Assembly: GCA_030151225.1 (NCBI GenBank) | Contig: JASLEG010000066.1 | Span: forward strand, 1 to 10,196 | DNA length: 10,196 nt | Direction of reading: 5' to 3' | Source: Burkholderia sp. | Lineage (GTDB): Bacteria; Pseudomonadota; Gammaproteobacteria; Burkholderiales; Burkholderiaceae | Shown: piece after piece, positions 7,289 to 10,196 of the stretch | Layout of the letters: the number at the start of each line of letters is the position of its first letter | Position numbering within the stretch: the stretch's first letter is position 1 | Position numbers and translations under genes: made by a program | The notes under the pieces: model-generated | The model's input: only the letters and a program-made list of their open reading frames with translations | The model's database searches: none | Told to the model about the DNA's origin: nothing

Positions 7289-7336
7289 AAAAGCGGGGCG
7301 ATCCACCGGCGCGCGCGCACCGGCGAATCGCCCCGC
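7289..7336 (-). terminator. Rho-independent terminator of the pdxI-type reductase gene
   Basis: A 10-bp perfect stem (7293-7302 with 7327-7336), with further CCGG pairing in the 24-nt loop, is followed on the minus strand by TTTT (7292-7289). It begins 19 bp past the reductase stop. Confidence 0.88.
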
Positions 7337-7354
7337 CAGGCTTCAACCGCAGCC

Positions 7355-8224
7355 TTACGCAGCCGCGATCGCGTTCAGCTCGCGCATCACGTCGTCCGGC
7401 AGCTCGAGCGCGCCGGCCGCGAGATTCTCGTTCAGATGCGCGACCGACGAGGTGCCCGGAATCAGCAGCACGTTCGGCGCGCGACGCAGCAGCCACGCGA
7501 GCGCGACCTGCATCGGCGTGGCGCCGAGCTTCTCGGCGACGCCCGACAGCACCGACGACTGCAGCGGCGAGAAACCGCCGAGCGGGAAGAACGGCACGTA
7601 GGCGATGCCGTCGGCGGCGAGCGAGTCGATCAGCGCATCGTCGGCGCGGTGCACGAGGTTGTAGTGGTTCTGCACGCACACGATCTCGCAGATCCGGCGG
7701 CCTTCCTCCACCTGCTTCGCCGTGACGTTGCTCAGGCCGATGTGGCGCACCAGCCCCTGACGCTGCAGCTCGGCCAGCGGCGCGAGCTGCGACTCGATCG
7801 AGCCTTCGGCCGGGCCGTGGGTCGAGAACATCAGGCGCAGGTTCACCACGTCGATCACGTCGAGCTGCAGGCGGCGCAGGTTGTCGTGCACGGCGCTCGC
7901 GAGTTCCTCGGGCGAATTCGCCTGGAGCCACGCGCCGTCGTCGCCGCGGCGCGCGCCGATCTTGGTCACGATCACGAGGCCGTCGCGATACGGGTGCAGC
8001 GCCTCGCGGATCAGTTCGTTGGTCACGTACGGGCCGTAGAAATCGCTGGTGTCGATGTGGTCGACGCCGGCCTCGACGGCCGCGCGCAGCACGGCCAGCG
8101 CGGCCGCGCGATCCTTCGGCGGCCCGAACACGCCGGGGCCGGCCAGCTGCATGGCGCCGTAGCCGATCCGGTGCACCGGCAGGCTGCCGAGGTCGAACGT
8201 GGAAGACTGGAATGAAGCGGTCAT
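7355..8224 (-). CDS. pdxI: Aldo/keto reductase of YdbC/PdxI type, probable pyridoxal reductase
   Basis: 289 aa TIM-barrel NADPH-dependent oxidoreductase, cytoplasmic. The sequence follows E. coli YdbC almost segment by segment (RIGYGAMQLAGPGVFGPP, HIDTSDFYGPYVTNELIREA, IVTKIGARRG, DVVNLRLM, GPAEGSIES, GIAYVPFFPLGGF, GTSSVAHLNEN). YdbC is PdxI, which reduces pyridoxal to pyridoxine for vitamin B6 salvage. Of the usual aldo/keto reductase tetrad, Asp58, Tyr63 and Lys88 are visible. The strand that normally carries the catalytic His reads VVNLR instead, which is also the YdbC pattern as I recall it. AGGAG (8235-8231) lies 6 nt before the ATG at 8224, and the longer open frame to 8608 overlaps the regulator gene and is discarded. 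Divergent from a LysR regulator, which probably controls it. Placement in this subfamily is strong; the substrate here is inferred. Confidence 0.85.
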   Translation of the reverse strand: MTASFQSSTFDLGSLPVHRIGYGAMQLAGPGVFGPPKDRAAALAVLRAAVEAGVDHIDTSDFYGPYVTNELIREALHPYRDGLVIVTKIGARRGDDGAWLQANSPEELASAVHDNLRRLQLDVIDVVNLRLMFSTHGPAEGSIESQLAPLAELQRQGLVRHIGLSNVTAKQVEEGRRICEIVCVQNHYNLVHRADDALIDSLAADGIAYVPFFPLGGFSPLQSSVLSGVAEKLGATPMQVALAWLLRRAPNVLLIPGTSSVAHLNENLAAGALELPDDVMRELNAIAAA

Positions 8225-8327
8225 CAGGAGCTCCTGCATCACGGCGTTAGGGAAACCCGAGCTTACGCGCTGGCGATTCACCCGATAAGCCGCCATAATC
8301 CGCACGGGTTGTGCGAAGGAGCGAACA
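8225..8327. promoter_or_regulatory. Divergent promoter region between pdxI and the LysR gene
   Basis: This 103-bp gap must hold both promoters and probably the LysR-type operator. For the regulator, CATAAT (8294-8299) is 5 of 6 to the -10 consensus, with a weak TGGCGA 17 bp upstream (8271-8276). AAGGAG (8316-8321) is its ribosome site. For pdxI on the minus strand, TTATCG (8288-8283) and TAAGCT (8265-8260) are 17 bp apart but each only 3 of 6. The two promoters overlap, as in typical LysR autoregulated pairs. No clear T-N11-A palindrome stands out. Confidence 0.5.
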
Positions 8328-9245
8328 ATGAGTTTCGATCTCACGGATCTGCATGCCTTCGTGGCGGTGGCGCGCGCGAACGGCTTTCGCGACGCGGCGC
8401 GTGCCACGGGCACCAGCGCGTCGGGCCTCAGCGAGGCGGTGCGGCGGCTCGAGGCGCGGCTCGCGGTGCGCCTGCTGAACCGCACCACCCGCAGCGTGGT
8501 GCCGACCGAGGCCGGCGAGCGGCTGCTGGCGCGGCTCGCGCCGGCGCTCAACGAGGTGCAGGCCGCGCTCGACGTGGTGAACGGCTTCCGCGACCGGCCC
8601 GCCGGCACGCTGCGCCTGAACGTGCCCGTCAGCGCGTCGCGGCTCGTGCTGCCGGCGATCGTACCGGGTTTTCTGGCCGCCTATCCCGAGATCCGCCTCG
8701 AGATCGCCGTGGACGAGAGCTTCGTGGACGTGCTCGCAGCCGGATGCGACGCCGGCATCCGCTACGAGGAGCGGCTCGAACAGGACATGATCGCGGTGCC
8801 GATCGGCCCGCGCGTGCAGCGGCTCGCGCTCGGCGCCTCGCCCGCGTATCTGACGCGGCGCGGGCGGCCCGCGCATCCGCGCGACCTGCTGCAGCACGAA
8901 TGCATCCTCGGCCGCTTCGCGGGCCGCGCGGTGCTGCCGTGGGATTTCGAGCGCGACGGCGAGAAAGTGCGTATCGAGCCGCCGGGCCAACTGCTGGTGG
9001 AACTCGGTGCGGCCGTCGACCTGGCCGTGGATGCGGCGGTGGCCGGCACCGGCGTGGTGAATCTGTTCGAGGACTGGCTGAAGCCGCACTTCGCGAGCGG
9101 CGCGCTGGTGCCCGTGCTCGAACCGTGGTGGCAGTCGTTCTCGGGGCCGTTCCTGTACTACCCGGGGCGGCGGCTGGTGCCGGCGCCGCTGCGTGCCTTC
9201 ATCGACTACATTCGCGCCGAGGCACAGGCCACAAGCGTCGCCTGA
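8328..9245 (+). CDS. LysR-family transcriptional regulator (CrgA-like)
   Basis: 305 aa, standard LysR length. N-terminal winged helix-turn-helix about residues 4-62 (LTDLHAFVAVARANGFRDAA, then SASGLSEAVRRLEARL and the LLNRTTRSVVPTEAGERLL wing segment). A coiled linker about 63-88 is followed by the periplasmic-binding-protein-like effector domain about 90-297, opening with GTLRLNVPVSASRLVLPAIV. The GFRDAARATGTSASGLSEAV variant and the PTEAGERLL motif fit the CrgA/YafC-like group, whose ligands are mostly unknown. The ATG at 8328 has AAGGAG six bases upstream, and 103 bp separates it from the divergent pdxI start, so pdxI is the likeliest target, with autorepression usual in the family. Only 14 bp separates its stop from the convergent cupin gene, and I see no terminator between them. 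The effector cannot be told from sequence. Confidence 0.92.
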   Translation: MSFDLTDLHAFVAVARANGFRDAARATGTSASGLSEAVRRLEARLAVRLLNRTTRSVVPTEAGERLLARLAPALNEVQAALDVVNGFRDRPAGTLRLNVPVSASRLVLPAIVPGFLAAYPEIRLEIAVDESFVDVLAAGCDAGIRYEERLEQDMIAVPIGPRVQRLALGASPAYLTRRGRPAHPRDLLQHECILGRFAGRAVLPWDFERDGEKVRIEPPGQLLVELGAAVDLAVDAAVAGTGVVNLFEDWLKPHFASGALVPVLEPWWQSFSGPFLYYPGRRLVPAPLRAFIDYIRAEAQATSVA

Positions 9246-9259
9246 AACCGGTCACGCCG

Positions 9260-9910
9260 TCAGGTCCTGTCGAACAGCGTCGCGGCACCCCGCTGCGTCG
9301 CGCCGCCGGTCAGGAACCACACCGCGAGCAGCGGCGTGTCGCCGGCACGCATCGTGTGCCGTGCACCGCCGTCGTTGATCACGAGGCCGCCCGCGCCGGG
9401 CGTCCACCAGCCTGCCGTCTCCCGCCACCATTCGCCGTCGGACAGCACGACATAGGCCTCGTCGGGCGGATGTCGATGCAGCGGATAGGCCACGCGCGGC
9501 GCCATCACCGTCACGCCCACGATCAGGCCGCCGAGCGCGGCGAGCCCCGCGCCGCCGATCACGATCGCATTGGCGTGGCCGTGCTCGAACACCGGGTCGG
9601 GCTGCTCGGTCGGCCGTCGATACCAGCGCAGCGCGGGCGCGAGCGCGGCGATGCCGCGCGCGATCGGTGCGAGCGCCGCGTGCGAGGCGGCCACGCGCTC
9701 CACCGCGTCGGCCAGCCAGCGATCGGCCACCGGCAAGCTCGACGGTGCATGCCCGTCGGCGTGCCCGTTCGGCGGCACGCCGCACGCGAGCGCATCGCGC
9801 ACGGCATCGAGTTCGTCGCGCGACGGATGCGCGGCGTCGAGATACGCGCGCACCTCGCCGAGCCAGGCATTCAGTTGCGGCATGGGATCGAGGCGATCGA
9901 TCGGGCTCAC
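9260..9910 (-). CDS. Cupin of the DMSP lyase family (DddQ/DddK/DddL-like)
   Basis: 216 aa with an N-terminal helical part about 10-95 and a C-terminal cupin barrel about 105-205; no signal peptide or membrane segment. The metal site reads PLHRHPPDEAYVVLS: His145, His147, Glu151 and Tyr153, with a distal His185 in GGARHTM. This H-x-H-x3-E-x-Y...H pattern, including the 32-residue gap from Tyr to the last His, equals what I recall for DddK (H56, H58, E62, Y64, H96). The upstream W-Y-R-R-P and GHANAIVIGG segments are also typical of DMSP-lyase-like cupins. Such enzymes split dimethylsulfoniopropionate into dimethyl sulfide and acrylate using a metal and a Tyr base. The GTG at 9910 has GAGGTGG just upstream; the ATG at 9883 has no ribosome site. 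Many land-bacterial homologues are untested, so the substrate is open. Confidence 0.75.
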   Translation of the reverse strand: MSPIDRLDPMPQLNAWLGEVRAYLDAAHPSRDELDAVRDALACGVPPNGHADGHAPSSLPVADRWLADAVERVAASHAALAPIARGIAALAPALRWYRRPTEQPDPVFEHGHANAIVIGGAGLAALGGLIVGVTVMAPRVAYPLHRHPPDEAYVVLSDGEWWRETAGWWTPGAGGLVINDGGARHTMRAGDTPLLAVWFLTGGATQRGAATLFDRT

Positions 9911-9938
9911 GGGCCACCTCGCGAATCAGGAGAATGAT

Positions 9939-9955
9939 CGTGCCGGCCGGGCACG
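9939..9955. repeat. Inverted repeat upstream of the cupin gene
   Basis: CGTGCC (9939-9944) and GGCACG (9950-9955) are perfect arms around 5 bp, centred 37 bp before the cupin start and 6 bp from the glyA terminator T tract. No T run follows on either strand, so an operator for the cupin gene is more likely than a terminator, though it is short and GC-rich. Confidence 0.4.
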
Positions 9956-9960
9956 CATGC

Positions 9961-9999
9961 AAAACGGCCGGGCCGTCGCATCCGCGATGGCCCGGCCGT
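9961..9999 (-). terminator. Rho-independent terminator of glyA
   Basis: A perfect 11-bp stem (9964-9974 with 9989-9999) continues inward with TCGC/GCGA around an ATCC loop, and is followed on the minus strand by TTTT (9964-9961). It starts 23 bp past the glyA stop and so separates glyA from the cupin gene. Confidence 0.93.
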
Positions 10000-10022
10000 G
10001 CTTCACCGCTGATGAGGATGCC

Positions 10023-10196
10023 TTACTTGCGGCCGCCGTACACCGGGAACTTCGCGGTCAGCTCGGCCACCTGGCCGCGCACGCGTTCGAGCGTGGCTGC
10101 ATCGTCCGGTGCCTCGAGCACGTCGGCCACCAGGTTGCCCACGATCTCGGCTTCCTTCGTGCCGAAACCGCGCGTCGTCATCGCCGGCGAGCCCAC
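10023..10196 (-). CDS. glyA: Serine hydroxymethyltransferase, C-terminal end only
   Basis: The last 57 residues and TAA stop of a gene entering from the right edge. The peptide starts VGSPAMTTRGFGTKEAE and ends AKFPVYGGRK. G-(S/T)-P-A-x-T-T-R-G is the conserved C-terminal block of GlyA, whose Arg contacts the substrate carboxylate, and the ending PVY is usual. GlyA is a cytoplasmic PLP enzyme making glycine and methylene-tetrahydrofolate from serine. Burkholderia often have more than one glyA; if this window is on a secondary chromosome, this would be the extra copy, which cannot be decided here. Confidence 0.9.
   Translation of the reverse strand: MGSPAMTTRGFGTKEAEIVGNLVADVLEAPDDAATLERVRGQVAELTAKFPVYGGRK

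Noticed and set aside
6974..7306. N-terminal extension of ilvE
   Set aside because: Low protein-like quality, and the ATG at 6973 has AGGAG upstream and gives the usual length.
7311..7318. GCGCGCGC run as a possible Z-DNA or simple repeat element
   Set aside because: It is only the loop of the pdxI terminator hairpin and too short to carry meaning by itself.
8309..9937. 542-aa + strand frame across the LysR and cupin genes
   Set aside because: Arg/Ala/Gly-rich shadow out of frame with the well-supported LysR gene and antisense to the cupin.
1..10196. CRISPR array, tRNA/rRNA, insertion sequence, phage or toxin-antitoxin genes
   Set aside because: No spaced repeats, cloverleaf, terminal inverted repeats with a transposase, or matching proteins were seen on either strand.

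Overview
The window is GC-rich DNA (strong G/C preference at third codon positions) that reads like Burkholderia or a close relative. The protein sequences look like the plant- and soil-associated side of that genus. This is inferred from recognised sequences; no search was run. The content is ordinary metabolic and regulatory chromosome. I see no transposase, integrase, phage gene, CRISPR array, tRNA or rRNA.

Layout, left to right: (1) The 3' part of gabD (+), succinate-semialdehyde dehydrogenase, ending in a strong intrinsic terminator. (2) aer (-), an aerotaxis receptor with an FAD-binding PAS domain, preceded by a near-consensus FliA (sigma-28) promoter. (3) pcaF (-), beta-ketoadipyl-CoA thiolase, with its own terminator. 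It is divergent from (4) pcaR (+), an IclR-family regulator of the beta-ketoadipate pathway. The shared 296-bp gap holds a good match to the PcaR operator. (5) A 330-bp stretch with the ilvE terminator and a doubtful small ORF or gene remnant. (6) ilvE (-), branched-chain aminotransferase, behind a leader of about 315 bp. (7) A pdxI/ydbC-type aldo/keto reductase (-), probably a pyridoxal reductase, divergent from (8) a LysR-family regulator (+). (9) A small cupin (-) whose metal-site spacing matches DMSP lyases of the DddQ/DddK type. (10) The 3' end of glyA (-), serine hydroxymethyltransferase, with a perfect terminator hairpin.

Nearly every gene is a single transcription unit. Five intrinsic terminators separate them, and two divergent regulator/target pairs (pcaF-pcaR, pdxI-lysR) carry the local control. 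Functionally the window joins catabolism feeding the TCA cycle (gabD gives succinate; pcaF gives succinyl-CoA plus acetyl-CoA), redox taxis (aer), and PLP-dependent amino-acid metabolism (ilvE, glyA) with a likely vitamin B6 salvage enzyme between them. The points most worth checking are the DMSP-lyase-like cupin, the FliA promoter of aer, the PcaR operator and the unexplained small ORF.
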